The translations under genes were made by a program, and so were the position numbers. Shown here one piece after another: positions 20,494-32,013 of a DNA stretch of 64,000 bases. The notes below the pieces were generated by a model, which had not been told where the DNA came from, ran no database searches, and saw nothing but the letters and a program-made list of their open reading frames with translations. Source of the stretch: Carposina sasakii (lineage: Eukaryota > Arthropoda > Insecta > Lepidoptera > Carposinidae); assembly GCA_014607495.2 (NCBI GenBank), contig CP053172.1, positions 4,912,888 through 4,976,887 on the forward strand, given 5' to 3'. Each line of letters starts with the position of its first letter. Positions within the stretch are counted from its first letter, which is position 1.

Positions 20494-20772
20494 GGCCCAA
20501 TTTACACCGCTGCGGAATGGAACGGAAGCGACTTTTTGCTACGTAATCGTATATAGCATAATGAACGGTTGTATGTTGTACGGTTGTAACACAAATACCA
20601 AAAAATTGGACGCGCGTCTTCCGCGGAATTCTCGCGCATTGTTGAGAATTCTCCAATGATTTGACGTAAAGGAATTGTAATTGACGCTGATTACATAAAG
20701 TTCATTATGCTATATACGATTACGTAGCAAATAGTCGCTTCCGTTCCATTCCGCGGCGGTGTAAATTGAGCC
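20494..20772. mobile_element. TTA-flanked MITE (family M1), uninterrupted copy
   Basis: Inverted ends CAATTTACACCGCTGCGG and the inverse of CAATTTACACCGCCGCGG, flanked by TTA on both sides (20491-20493 and 20773-20775). It provides the unfilled reference for the copy at 7333-7962. Confidence 0.8.
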
Positions 20773-21835
20773 TTAACTATTCTTGAAGAGCGTTGGCGTC
20801 AGGTACTTGACAATACTGCAGTGTCTAGTCTTGTCACTACATATTATAAAACAATGTCGCTTGCCGCTGTCTGTCCGACCCACAGAAAAATCTTTCAAAC
20901 TAGGGAACGGATTTTGATGCGGTTTTTTTTTAAATAGATAGACTGATTCACGAGAAAGGTTTATAATGTATAACTAGGGACCCGCCCCGGCTTCGCACGG
21001 GATTAATGCACTTTCACGCGGGCGAAGCGAAGTTTTTGCTCAACGTCACAATGGCACTGTCACAGACTGTCACATTGTCACACACAGTGGCTGAATTAAT
21101 CGTCTCTGAGTGCAGTTAGTACCTAGTTGATACTCTAAATAAAAGGTAGGTCAGATTTATGTAGCCGAGGCTTTTTAATAGATACTGCATTTGCAGCAAA
21201 CACAAATATGAATCTGGGACAGCTTTTCTGACTTAATTTGTTGTAAGAAGAAAAAAATGTAGGTACCTACCGTGGAGAAGAAATAAAAGAGGAGCAGCGG
21301 CTAAGTATATTTTCATACAAAAATAGTGTGCCGCCGAGCGGGGTTGAAGTATGGGACGAGGGGAGCATCCTAATACTGTAGCCCTGCCCATTTACATAGA
21401 AACCACCTTGTAGTGACTAGCCAAACTACGCCTATGGCCTCACGATTGCCACACGACTCAGTTCATAGTCCCACCTCCTCTTTTATACCTTCTCCATGGT
21501 ACCTACCCATAATATCTCCAAAGAAAAGTAAAAAAAATTGGTTTGCTCGGAGAAATGTGATAGGCTCGATCTTGTATTCGGCTGCGTTCCAAAAATAGTT
21601 TACGAAGCCTCCACGCGTAGGTACCTACCGTGGAATACCCGAGACAACGCTCGTAAGTTCCCTACTCGACTCTTACGACATGCACGGTAGATGCAGCTGA
21701 ATGTATTCTGGTGAAGACATATTGTACATTTTCCATTTCATTATCAGCCTATTGCAGTCCACTGCTGGACGTAGGTGACTATGGGCAAATACCCCCCATG
21801 GCAGTCTTGTGGCGTGCCATTGTACATATTAAAAA

Positions 21836-22420
21836 AAAAAGGGGGGGGCTGTGTCGGGGCACACGGCCTTGGTTTTACACTGTACATCGCTTTTATAAAA
21901 GATTGAAAAAAAAATGTTTTTAAGTATTTTAATAAAAAAAGAACTGAATACAAAATATAGCAAATATATATTTATTGCTTGAACACAACTTCGTCCGCGT
22001 GAGGGGGCGTACGAAGCCGGGCATTGTTGTATAGACTTTTCCTTGGTAGTAACATGAGTTTCAAATCAGATAGTTCCTGAAACCAAACAAACAAACAAAC
22101 AAACTATTTATAATATTAGTATAGATATAAATACGCCAAATTACACTTATTTTTGACCGAAATAAACCCCACGAAAGAATAAAGGATAACTGGAAACAAG
22201 TAGCGCCGGTTGTACTTCCCTCCCCCGCCCCCCCGCTTGACCCCGACACGAACTCAAGACGATGATTATAAGTGAAATATTTACCCACATTTTTGTTTCT
22301 AAGACCAATAGTTTTTTAATTATTAAGGTACATGATATAGACCTTTTCGTTACTGTACAAGTCGGCGCGATTTTAAAGTAGAGGAATACAAAATATTAGA
22401 CAAGAAATCTTTAGTAACAT
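21836..22420. mobile_element. Dispersed DNA element R4, copy 1
   Basis: One end reads GCTGTGTCGGGGCACACGGC, the other GTCGGCGCGATTTTAAAG. The same two ends, inverted, bound 39265-40052. Both copies hold a Helitron piece at the same place (here about 21990-22128), so that insertion is older than the copies' separation. No transposase seen. Confidence 0.65.
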
Positions 22421-22484
22421 GGTCTAGAAACCATGGCCGACCGACCCCATGTTTTGTACTTACTCAAGGGCCCGGGCACACTAT

Positions 22485-22640
22485 GGGCAAGAGGGTGGTG
22501 TTTTGTACGATGGGCACCTGTCACTACTAACCGAACTTGTACATCTCAACTGTACCCTCAAAATTGGCCAGAAGTGGCACCATGTGGTTCGGCCCTTGGT
22601 GCTCTGCTTATCCCGTAAGGGATAAAGGCGTGATTATATG
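22485..22640 (+). mobile_element. S1 SINE, tail fragment
   Basis: Contains AACTTGTACATCTCAACTGT, AGAAGTGGCACCATGTGG and ends GGATAAAGGCGTGATTATAT, as in the full-length copy at 1551-1985. Confidence 0.65.
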
Positions 22641-22689
22641 CTATTAAGTAAGAAGATGATGAAAATACTAGCTTTATAAACTATATATA

Positions 22690-22949
22690 CAGGATGTAAC
22701 AAAAAGGGTATGTTAAGCGAAAAGCTACGTAAATAGCCCACTGTCGAGAACCTATCCACAAAATTTGAGACTCGAAATCACATGTTTATTTTTCAAGATT
22801 GTATGAAAATTCCTGAGATATTTAAAAATTCTCCATACTATCCGGAAAAATAAACATGTGATTTCGAGTCTCAAATTTTGTGGATAGGTTCTTTACATTG
22901 GGCTATTTACGTAGCTTCTCGCTTAACATACCCTTTTTGTTACACCCTG
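22690..22949. mobile_element. Foldback element F1, best preserved copy
   Basis: TA-flanked palindrome of 260 bp. CAGGATGTAACAAAAAGGG ... GAGAACCTATCCACAAAAT on the left arm is mirrored by ATTTTGTGGATAGGTTCT ... CCTTTTTGTTACACCCTG on the right. No coding capacity. TA flanks and CAGGGTGTAACA ends suggest a Tc1/mariner-type MITE. It ends 24 bp before the BED exon at 22974. Confidence 0.9.
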
Positions 22950-22973
22950 TATATAATAAACATCCGATTTCAG

Positions 22974-23146
22974 ACGACACCTCAAAACTGAATGGGCCGT
23001 TGGACAACGTTAGCGACTATTTCTCAAGTGAAACAGAAGGGCATTCGAAATGCATCGTCTGTCAGCAGGAAGTGGAGGCAGAGGAGAGGGAGATGAGGCG
23101 GCATCTGGAGAAGGCACATCCCAAACTGATCACGGAGTCCGACCAG
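22974..23146 (+). CDS. Exon with BED finger 5, between two foldback elements
   Basis: Acceptor CCGATTTCAG, donor GACCAGGTATTG. Only 24 bp separate it from the F1 copy on the left and about 25 bp from the F1 copy starting at 23172. The CxxC and HxxxxH residues are kept, but the linker between them is shorter and acidic (EVEAEEREM) compared with fingers 1-4. Confidence 0.75.
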
Positions 23147-25783
23147 GTATTGCTAGTGATGCCGTCATATACAGGATGTACTAAAAGAAAGGGTATGTTA
23201 AGCGAAAAGCTACGTAAATAGCCCACTATAGAGAACCTATTTCCAAAATTTGAGACTCGAAATCACATGTTTATTTTTCAAGATTGTATGAACATTCCTT
23301 TGTTGTTTAGGAATTCTCCATACTACGAGGGGGCGTTTTTAAGTTCGCGGAATCGGGGGTAAGACGTGGAAATAAAAATACAAGTTTATTTTTCCTTTTC
23401 AATATATTCTCCTGCAACCCTAATACATTTTTCAGATCTTTCAATTAGCTTATGTATACCCTCGAAAAAAAATGTTTTTTCTTTGTCTGAAAAATAAGCT
23501 GAAACTGCTTCCTTCACTTCTTCATCGCTTGAGAACTTCTTCCCCCGAAGTTCTTTTTTCATTTTTGGAAAGAGATAATAATCACTGGGAGCCAGGTCAG
23601 GACTGTAGGGTGGATGAACCAAAATATCGAAGCCCACCTTATGCAGGGAAGCCAACGCAACACGGCTCTTGTGCACAGGCGCGTTGTCGTGCAGAAGGAG
23701 GACACCTTTGGTTAATTTTCCCCTTCTTTTTGCCTTGATTGCTTCCTTTAATCGCTCTAAGATTGAAGCGTAGTATTCTCCGGTTATGGAGACACCTTTA
23801 TCTTTATAATCTATCAACAAGATTCCTTCTGAGTCCCAAAAGATTGTCGCCATGATTTTTCCCGCCGACTGTGACACCTTAAATTTCTTTGGTGGTGGTG
23901 TACCTTTTTTGTGCCACTGCATAGAATCTTGTTTGGACTCAGGTTCATAATGATGAACCCAAGTTTCATCCCCAGTAACAATTCGAGTCAATACTCCATC
24001 CTGGTCTTCATTACAGAGGTCCAAAAACGCGCGAGAACACTCTACGCGCTGTTGTTTTTGAGGCGGCGTGAGCATTCTCGGCACCCACCTTGCACTGACT
24101 TTGGTCATGCCGAGATGATCGTGAAGAATTTTAAATATGGTTGTATCGGATACTCCAACCATTTCTGCGAGCTGTTTCTTTAGTCTAGCATCTTCCAGTA
24201 TTAATTTTTCCACTTTTAGAATTATTTCCGGAGTGGTCACCTCGATCGGCCGTCCTCTTCAAGTGAGGCCCTGCCTTGCTTAAAAAGGGTATGCCACTTA
24301 TAAACCATGGTTTTACCGGGGCAAGACTCCCCGTAAACGGATGACATCTCTTCTAGTATGGTTTGAACCGATTTACCTTGCTTGGTAAGGAACTTTATGA
24401 CAGCGCGGTGCTCGATTTTCTCCATTTTTCACAATGTTCTTCCCAACTGAGTTGTTTGATCGACGATAATTCAAATAGTAATGGCCCGATTAAAACAAAA
24501 CGTTCTATTTATACTAATAATGAGCTACTTAACCAGTTACGACTAAGGAAAGTACCCTCATTTATTAATTACCTACCCATTCCGCGAATATAAAAATGCA
24601 CCCTCGATCTGGAAAAATAAACATGTGATTTCGAGTCTGAAATTATGTGGGTAGGTTCCTTTTAGTGGGCTATTTACGTAGCTTCTCGCTTAACATACCC
24701 CTTTTGTTACACCCTGTAGAGGTGAACAGGAAATTGTCTAGTTACACAACGGTGTTTATTCAGTTCTTTAGGAAACCACGCCATATCCTACTATGTAATA
24801 TTATAAACACGAAAGTTTGTAAGTATGGATGGATGGATGGATGTTTGTTACTCTTTCACGTAAAAACGTCTGGAGCGATTTTAGTAAAATTTGGTATGGA
24901 GTTAGCAGACATTCTGGATTAACACATAGGCTACTTTTTATCCCGGATAATTTTGACATTTTGTTTTTTCTGCAGTTCACGCGGACGAAGGGACTTTAGT
25001 ATACAGGTAGTATATACCAAATTTAATTTAAATCGGTTCAGTAGTTTTGGCGTGAAAGCGACACAGACAGACTTTCGCATTGGTAAAGGATTCTAAGGGA
25101 CTCTTACAGCAGGCAAATCCAATACAAACAACGCCAATCTGTAAATCACTGCACTATTAAAACATCTTTCGCAGGAGTCCGAAAAAGACGCCCTAGATAA
25201 CACTGAGCCGGAATACACGGAAGTGATATATTTAAACGAAAAAGACCAGAGCGACGAGGAAGTTAAAAGAAGAGATGTCAGAAAACGCAGAATTAAACGT
25301 AAAGAATCTGTGAAAAGAAGACGAACCAGTTGCTCTTCAAGCGAAGTTGTAACCCAATACAAGAATGAGAAACCAGCGTTACAACCACCCGATGACGGTT
25401 TGATAGAAGAATTCGGTAAATACCTCGTTTGCCTGCTGAAGACAGTGCCAAGCGACGCGTGTACCAAACTGCAGATGGATATAATAAATATGGTTATGAC
25501 GGCCAAGTTAGAGGGGGAAAAAACGAAAAGTGTCACGTCGAAGTCTACAGTGGTGTATAATAATGCACCCCTGACGATACAAACTGTCGGTAGCAGTCTC
25601 AAGATAGGTGAAAATCAGGGAGGTGGGAATTCAAATTATAAAATTGTGACGGTAGACGACAATAAGGAAGGCGGGAATCCAAGCTACAAAATAATTGTAG
25701 CTACAGATGATAAAAGGGAGAACGAACCATCTATCAGTGTTATTTCTCAAGAGCAGGAAGTTACAGTCGAAACAACTGAATGA
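22974..25783 (+). CDS. BED/BESS-like protein, 3' exons (5' end not found)
   Basis: Two exons, 22974-23146 and 25175-25783, joined in phase 0, give at least 259 aa. The first has a degenerate BED finger (VSDYF, CIVC, HLEKAH) without the usual tryptophan. The second has an acidic then strongly basic region (KRRDVRKRRIKRK), a BESS-like helix pair (FGKYLVCLLKTVP, LQMDIINMVM), then two similar stretches (GNSNYKIVTVDD and GNPSYKIIVATDD), and stops at TGA. The layout parallels the last exons of the multi-BED gene upstream. The first exon needs one base from an upstream exon (phase 1); no exon of the upstream gene ends that way and I found no start. It may be a tandem paralogue or alternative 3' exons. 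A mariner and several repeats fill the intron. Confidence 0.7.
23326..24606 (-). mobile_element. Mariner element with 28-bp terminal inverted repeats
   Basis: The left terminus CGAGGGGGCGTTTTTAAG continues TTCGCGGAAT. The right terminus (reverse complement) is CGAGGGTGCATTTTTATA continuing TTCGCGGAAT. They differ at 4 of 28 positions. At about 1281 bp it has the size of a complete mariner. TA lies at the left junction; the right TA has lost a T. It is inserted in an F1 foldback. Confidence 0.9.
23386..24425 (-). pseudogene. Mariner transposase, DD34D, one frameshift
   Basis: The enzyme would cut and paste the element between its inverted repeats. Two minus-strand frames, 24425-24237 (62 codons) and 24240-23386 (284 codons), together give the normal mariner length of about 345 aa. 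The first holds helix-turn-helix 1 (KTMVYKWHTLFKQG). The second holds WVPRMLT, the first catalytic Asp in TGDETWVHH, the second in HDNAPVH and the third in YSPDLAPSDYYLF, with 34 residues between the last two. The frame breaks once, just after EEDG near 24240, in the linker between the DNA-binding and catalytic parts. Nothing else looks damaged, so the inactivation is probably recent. Confidence 0.9.
24793..25006 (+). mobile_element. Helitron-type repeat, diverged
   Basis: AATATTATAAACACGAAAG at the 5' side, GTAAAACGTCTGGAGCG-like middle (ACGTCTGGAGCGATTTTAG) and TTCACGCGGACGAAGG at the 3' side. Related to the complete copies at 38879-39114 and 45508-45723. The 3' CTAG is altered. Confidence 0.55.
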
Positions 25784-25828
25784 GTTGCAGAAAATACCGC
25801 CTAGAACTAATAAGGTTGATTTGTTTTA

Positions 25829-25838
25829 AATAAATAAA
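25829..25838 (+). terminator. Overlapping polyadenylation signals
   Basis: AATAAATAAA 45 nt after the TGA stop of the BED/BESS 3' exons, consistent with a genuine transcript end. Confidence 0.55.
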
Positions 25839-25917
25839 TTAAACATGAACTTAACAAACCAAATTGTAGTAGAGTACGTTTCATGTAATCGTTTCCTATA
25901 CAGATTTTTTTTATATA

Positions 25918-26177
25918 CAGGATGTAACAAAAAAGGTATGTTAAGCGAAAAGCTATCTAAATAGCCCACTATAGAGAACCTATCCACAAAATTTGAGACT
26001 CGACATCACATTTTTATTTTTCAAGATTGTATGAAAATTTCCGAGACATTTAAAAATTCTCCATACTATCGGGAAAAATAAACATGTGATTTCGGGTCTC
26101 AAATTTTGTGGATAGGTTCTCTATAGTGGGCTATTTACATAGCTTTTCGCTTAACATACACTTTTTGTTACACCCTG
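25918..26177. mobile_element. Foldback element F1
   Basis: TA-flanked full copy, left end CAGGATGTAACAAAAAAGG, right end TTTTTGTTACACCCTG. It lies about 80 bp after the polyadenylation signal of the BED/BESS exons. Confidence 0.85.
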
Positions 26178-28400
26178 TACATACAGCTCCCATTACACTG
26201 TCCTTTTTGTCGTTTTTGACAGTTCATAAAGATCACTGATTGAAACTTGAAATGGAAGTGGCTAGTATGTGTGTGTTTCAATGAGTGATCCAAAAAGATC
26301 AGATTTTATAGTAATTCTCTGAGGAACTAGAACCATCGTCTATAGGAACTATTCGGTGAAACGCACTCTGCTGGCTGTTTTATTACAGCTGCATTTTCGA
26401 AAATAGATGAGTCAGTTAAAAGATATATTCTTCCTTGTTTGTGATGTGACTCGGCCGCAAGCAAGCAGAATATAATTTGACAGCTATAGTTATCTTATCC
26501 AAATTCAGAACGGGTTGATCAGAGGTCAAATAATAGCTTATTTATCTATATAAATCATCGACACGTGTAGTTGATGGCCCAAATACAAAATACGAATATG
26601 TGGATATATGCCAAAATACTATGCTCTATTAATATTTTAATAAGTCAAGATGCCATAGTCATCTATGATTGTTTACTCCTAGCCAGTGAGCTTGGGGGTT
26701 TGAAAGGGGCATTGTCGTGCTTAACTAATTACAAATTGTGGTTTGGGCCACTCTGGTTCTGGTGGCCTCAGTTAAGTACTATAATAGTTGGTCTATAAAG
26801 TTTTAAGTTACTGTTTCTTTTATTTACGTCATACAGGAGATATTTTTTGCAAGATTTTATTTTTGACATTTTGGGAATGAGACATTTTGCGACCTGGACA
26901 ATTTGCGAAAGGAAGGAACGTTTATCGAGTCGATTTACTTTTTTTTTTGGTAAAATTAGTATAATAAGGCCATTAAGTCGGTGAAAAGTGTGAAATAGTC
27001 CAGCAGACTCGATATCGTTACTGAGTATACTTGAGTAGTAAAGTTAAGTGGTGGTTATAGATACGATACGTAAATCCCACTGTTATCGAGACTAAAATCA
27101 CATGTTTATTTTTCTGGTACTTAGGAATTTTCAGATTTCGAGTCGTGCTCTACAGCCCGGCACCCTGATTTCGAAACGAGGTAACATTTTTTATAGTTTA
27201 TGTGTACGTACACACATATAATGTAGCAAGTAACTAAGCATCATCCAAAGTAACTATTTCGTGAACGCAAACATCACTCGGCCATAAAGTGAATTTTGAA
27301 TCGCGTTTGAGTGACTCCGTGACCTCGTTACGAATTTTACAAGACATGTTACGACACGCATGTACAGTGCGTTTCACCGTATAGTTCCCATGGATGATGG
27401 CGCTGGTTACTATGTGCATGACGACATTTTCTGCTTCACTGCATACAAAAAATGTTAGTTCCGAAATCAGGCATAGGAATTATATTATGAAACGGACTCT
27501 ACCACGCTATGACGGCCGACGAATTACTGTAAAACTACATAAAGATGTACGAGAAAGTGCCCAAAATGTATCGACACTAGCGTCATCTTAGGCGGTGCAG
27601 ATAGGGGGGAAATGCAACATCATGAATTCATGATCTACCAGTCGCTTTTTTGGCTCTGTGTGAAAGATTGTGACGTTTTTTACTTTTCCTATGAATAAAA
27701 AAGTACAGACATAGAAATGGCTGTGTTTCCGGAATAGGGTAGCCAGTACTGCAATATAATATGGGAGATTTAACAGTACACGGAAAGAGAGGCAGCTGAT
27801 GTATTTTAGTTAAGCCCCGCATCACGAGTAAAATTTTTGACTTTGACTGAAAAAATGCCTCAAATTGAAAGTTAACTTTATTCAGTTAGAAAGGTTAAAT
27901 TTAGTCATTTCGTATGCAGCTAAAACTTCAGAAATCCTTGGACTACTTTGTGTTCAACTTTTTATATTTTATAGGCTACGCGGTGGTGAAATATTTTTTT
28001 TATGTGCAGAGTAAGTAGCTACCTGCTTGCATCTTTACTTTTCCACGACTGTGGCAACTTGCCGCTGGCAGGCCAAAACGGGTACTAGTACCTAATGATT
28101 TTGCAGTCTGAGTATGTATTGCTGACGAAATTGTTTCATATGTTATAGGTTTATATCAACGAAGGTCGGAGGTTATCTAAATCATATACCTACATGGATA
28201 ATACACTAACTAGGTACATCACGAGATACTTACTGAAAATTATGTAGGTAGGTACACATAATTAGGTACCTAATAAGCTACATTTAATTTTTTCTCCGGA
28301 TAAACTAGGATTAAGAGGGAAATAAACAATAAAAATAGAGCAATAATTATAATTAATCTGCTTATTAGGAGATAGAAATTGTAGTAATTAACTTCGAAAA
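26178..28400. other. No gene recognised; scattered repeat pieces
   Basis: AT-rich. Near 26870-26930 and 17900-17960 there are similar GGACATTTTGGGA/GACATTTTGCGA phrases. 27361-27480 shares CAGTGCGTTTCACCGTATAG with 1450. 27785-27835 is a short inverted S1 head (GCAGCTGATGTATTTTAG). No splice-supported exon is visible. Confidence 0.5.
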
Positions 28401-28404
28401 TCAC

Positions 28405-28525
28405 ACTCCGGTCACCAACCCGCCTGCCCAGTGTGGTGACTATGGGCAAAACCCCCCTGTAGCAGTAGCCTTGTGGCGTGCCCTGGGGGAGGCCTACGTC
28501 CAGCAGTGGACTGCAATATGCTGAA
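28405..28525 (-). mobile_element. S3 SINE, tail part
   Basis: CCCGCCTGCCCAGTGTGGTG, GGGGGAGGCCTACGTCCAGC and CAGTGGACTGCAATATGCTG in the sense orientation on the plus strand. The head is absent; a Helitron 3' fragment (CTAGTGGATGCCCGCG) starts right after it at about 28536. Confidence 0.6.
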
Positions 28526-28700
28526 AGTGCTGTAACTAGTGGATGCCCGCGACTTTGTCCGCCTAAACTTTAGAAATCCCGTTAATTTCCGTTCCAATGG
28601 TAAATTGTGAAAATCTTTTCTTATTAGACGCGTATATCATACAAAGCACACACACATTCCAATTTTCAGGTCTCTAAGATCAACGATTTAGGCTGTGTGT

Positions 28701-30400
28701 TGATTCTCAGTTAATCAGAACAAAGAATTTAAAAAAATTAATCTTGATTTCCTACCTACGCAATACAAACTCTAATATTGAAGCCAGCGGGCCGCTAGAT
28801 CGCAATCGCAAACTTTGAACAAATCGCAAAACTTCTAGAACGAGTCGTAGACAAAAATTGAAACTACAGCATTCAAAAAACAAAATCAGGCCGTCCCACA
28901 TTTACTTGATGGCAACTAGCGCCCACCACGTAGCAAAATCGACAGATTACAGTTCAACGCGTTATGATTCATGGATAACAAAAAAAAACTAACAAAAAAC
29001 TACGCAGTTAGCTAGCGAGCAGTAACAGAACAGGATAAACTGTCCGATACAATACAAGTCAGACAAATAACACGTGACGAATATTTTAAAGTAAGGTTAC
29101 ACTGACGAAATTTTCAAGTATTGTCTACCGAATACTTAAGTCTTACCTCGTGCCTACGTACCTTGTTTGAACTATTTATATTTGTTTGTTTGTTGTTTTA
29201 AGTTAGTTATTTTGTCGGGCTATGACAAATCTTTAAATGGCACATTCCCACTACGTCCAATTTTCAAAATGACCAATTCCCATTACAATTAGAAAAATAT
29301 ACGCAATTTAATTTTCTACCTTTCTTTATTTAAGCTATTTGTATGCTGCTGCCATGACGAAGTAGGTGTGTAGCACTAAACGTTAAATCCAAGCAACCTG
29401 TTGTATATTGTGTACAAAATAAATAAAATAAATTCATCATCGATTGTGATTTAAATAATCCTTAAGTTTATGTATCTGCAAAATCGGGAGATGGAGCCTT
29501 GTGGCGGACCCTGGGGGAGGCCAGAAGCAGTGGAATGCATTAGTAATTCTTAATCAATTCTGCTGTTTATTACCTCAAAACATAAACAAAGTTAGGACAT
29601 TTTGCTAATTAGGCGTAATGCGACAAAGTGACAGTTGTAGATAAGAAATGTTATATTCCCAATAAGTTATTTTGTGACAAGTTAAGATTCCTGTTGGATT
29701 TTCATTAAATTGAATCAAGAGGTGCCCGCTATGAACAAACACTTGCCAAAATATACCTTGCACTTGTCCACACCCACACGGCTTCGTCGCAGAATGTCCC
29801 TCTTTGAACAATATGTTGGTTTGTAATATTAACTATTTAATAATACGAAAAACTTCTTCTGTATGTATGAGTCTCCTGTATGTATATCTAAAGCAGAAAA
29901 GGGTTTTTGCGATTTTCAGAGAGGTAACCAAAAGTTGCTTGTATTATTTGATAAGTTGAACTTAAAATTAAAATATGTGTTTACTGAAGTCACATAGATT
30001 TTCATGGATTTACATAACAGTATTTAAAGTAGGTACTTAGAAAACCTGTTTTGTTTACATAAAACATTTAAATTTTACTACATACTTATTAAACATTTAT
30101 TTTTATTTTCATGGAACAGTTTGAGCAAAATGGAAATTAGGCGACATATATTTTTGCTACCAGGGACCTTTTGGGAAAGGGACATTCTGTGACGAAGCCG
30201 TCCACACTATGTACATCTACTCTTCTGTCTGTCACTATTTACTTCAAAGAAACATACCACTACCGTTTTGCTCTTATATCATTATCAGGTTTTACTCACC
30301 AAGTCTCCAGCCATCAGAATCTTGCTTTCAGCATCTCATTCCCTTCTAGAAAACATTTTCCAAGCTCCATGTTGAAAGTTTCTTCATCTTTCATCTAGTT
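28701..30400. other. No gene recognised
   Basis: Mostly unique-looking AT-rich sequence. GGGACATTCTGNGACGAAGCCG appears in both orientations (near 29790 and 30178), so it is repetitive. No exon with credible splice sites was found. It may be flanking or 3' sequence of the minus-strand gene at 31771. Confidence 0.45.
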
Positions 30401-30529
30401 TTCTTGCCCCAAATAAAAATACCTTTCACCCAAAGATGATACCAATGTATGTTGTTGCTGTTGTGTATATAGACAAAGTTCCAGGAACTATTGAACTATT
30501 TGGCGGGCTCCGAAGAGCCCTGGGACTGG

Positions 30530-30622
30530 AAGGAAACGGGATAGGACAGGGGAAAGTGGGACAACTGGTGATAGGGGATACAAGTGGGATAACTGGTAAT
30601 AGGGGATAAGTGGGACAACCGG
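30530..30622. repeat. Short degenerate tandem repeat
   Basis: GATAGGGGATA/AAGTGGGACAACTGGT-type units repeat three to four times. They make a minus-strand proline-rich frame that I do not regard as a gene. Confidence 0.5.
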
Positions 30623-30921
30623 ACGCTGCGAGCTTCCACGCGCGACGACACCGTCGCCGCACAACCATCTTCACTTAAAAGTATCTTTACAGACTAATTA
30701 TAAAAACTTGTAAAATTCGAAATATACTCGTTTTTTTTTTGTACAATCACAGAAGCTTCTACGACAGGCCACGGACGCCCGCAGCTGAGATCAAATACTA
30801 CTCTCTGTACAAACACATATATAATCTTCCAATTGCTAACAGTCGGTTTACACATTCCCGTATTGTTTAATTTTAAAATCTACAACTAGAATTAGGAACA
30901 CCCGGGTTGTTCATTTATAAA

Positions 30922-31770
30922 TTTATTTTTTTAAAGCTCTGTTTGGGTGAGGTGGGAGTGCGTGTTACTGCACAGTTTTACGTATCTCTCACAGAACAAG
31001 CTCCGGGTGTTTACAAATAAAAATACATTGGTCTCAAGATAAATAAGACAATACGACTAGGGGCCCCATGGACCCGGGCCCGGCCTGAGAGCCTCACACT
31101 CCTAAGTCAATATAAAATATAATAACGCCTCATTTTTTTATAAAAAGAAATGCAACGTTCCCTTACGGCTTGCGATTGAGTCAACCTCTTTTTAACAATA
31201 ACATCGGTGCACCGGAATCCGATCGGCCACACGGAGCATTCCTAAACTAACTATTAAAACTTAAGTAGCAAAAAACAGTCAGTCGTGTACATACATAATC
31301 AACTCAAACTAGACTCGCTCCAAACTCCGGGGCCGTCGCGGTGCGAGGGCTCGCAAGCGGCGAGGGGCGCAGGCCGGGCCGCCTGAGCCGCCGGCCGCTG
31401 CCGCGTCACACCTCCGATGGTTCCTCCATATTTTTTTTGTGTTTTTCTCGTATTTTCAGGAACCAGCGGCGGGCGCCGCGCCAACGCCCGTCGGCGCAGG
31501 CCTCAACTTAAACTACTAAAATTTTCACAAAAGTAATACCTGACGCCGGAATTTTGTCGGCGCTAAAACGACGCCGCAGGGCGCAAATGCATTTAAAGGT
31601 AGGCCGGGCGCCGCCGTTTTAAACGTCCTGGCGAACGCGCATCGCGTTTACAAAATAAAAACTTAGCACGAGAGGCGACGGCGCAGCCCGCCGCTGATTG
31701 TTTGCGTCGGGCTGCGCAGCCGCGGCACTAACACTAAACGGATAATGTTCTTAGTGTGCGGGGCGGCGAT
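30922..31770 (-). other. Probable 3' UTR of the PNRC-like gene
   Basis: Unique sequence downstream of the minus-strand stop, free of the repeat families that crowd the rest of the window. A minus-strand AATAAA occurs at 30922-30927. The UTR would be about 850 nt. The end point is a guess, as other signals may be used. Confidence 0.4.
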
Positions 31771-32013
31771 CTAGGCCGTTGCGCTTACATTTAGGAGCAT
31801 CTTGAGCGGCAGAGCGCGGTCGGGCTCGGGCCGGCAGCGGCCGTCGCGGCGCCAGTGCGTGGGCGGCGGCGGCAGGGCCGTGGCCGAGGGTGCTGCGCCC
31901 CACTTGCTGCCCGCGTAGCGCTCCTCGCGCCGCTCGCGCCTGCTCAGCGCCGGCAGCGGCGTCCGGGACACGCGCCTCGAGCGCCCCCGGACTTGCTGTT
32001 GCTGGCAGTTCAT
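31771..32013 (-). CDS. PNRC-like protein (proline-rich nuclear receptor coactivator family), 80 aa
   Basis: Small, intrinsically disordered basic protein. The start is the ATG of CAGAATGAACTGC at 32013; an upstream in-frame GTG is ignored. After a Gln and Arg-rich N-terminus it has the family signature in order: YAGSKW at about residue 33, then ALPPPPTHW at about 46, and a C-terminal ALPLKMLLNV. Vertebrate PNRC proteins show YAGAKF, LPKPPSHW and a leucine-rich LKTLL end in the same order. In PNRC2 the proline motif binds the decapping factor DCP1 and links it to UPF1 in nonsense-mediated decay; by analogy this protein may act in mRNA decay. It is a single exon in the GC-rich block 31.3-32.3 kb, codon choice is strongly GC-rich, and other open frames here are its shadows. 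Identification rests on motifs only. Confidence 0.75.
   Translation of the reverse strand: MNCQQQQVRGRSRRVSRTPLPALSRRERREERYAGSKWGAAPSATALPPPPTHWRRDGRCRPEPDRALPLKMLLNVSATA

Larger units (their letters stand above)
23172..24716. mobile_element. Foldback element F1 split by a mariner
   Basis: The left part is 23172-23325 and the right part 24607-24716. Joined, they equal one F1 copy. The break is at a TA in CCATACTATCTGG. The left end is atypical (CAGGATGTACTAAAAGAAAG). Confidence 0.85.

Noticed and set aside
30426..30674. 82-codon minus-strand proline-rich frame
   Set aside because: Created by a short degenerate tandem repeat; no start context or domain.
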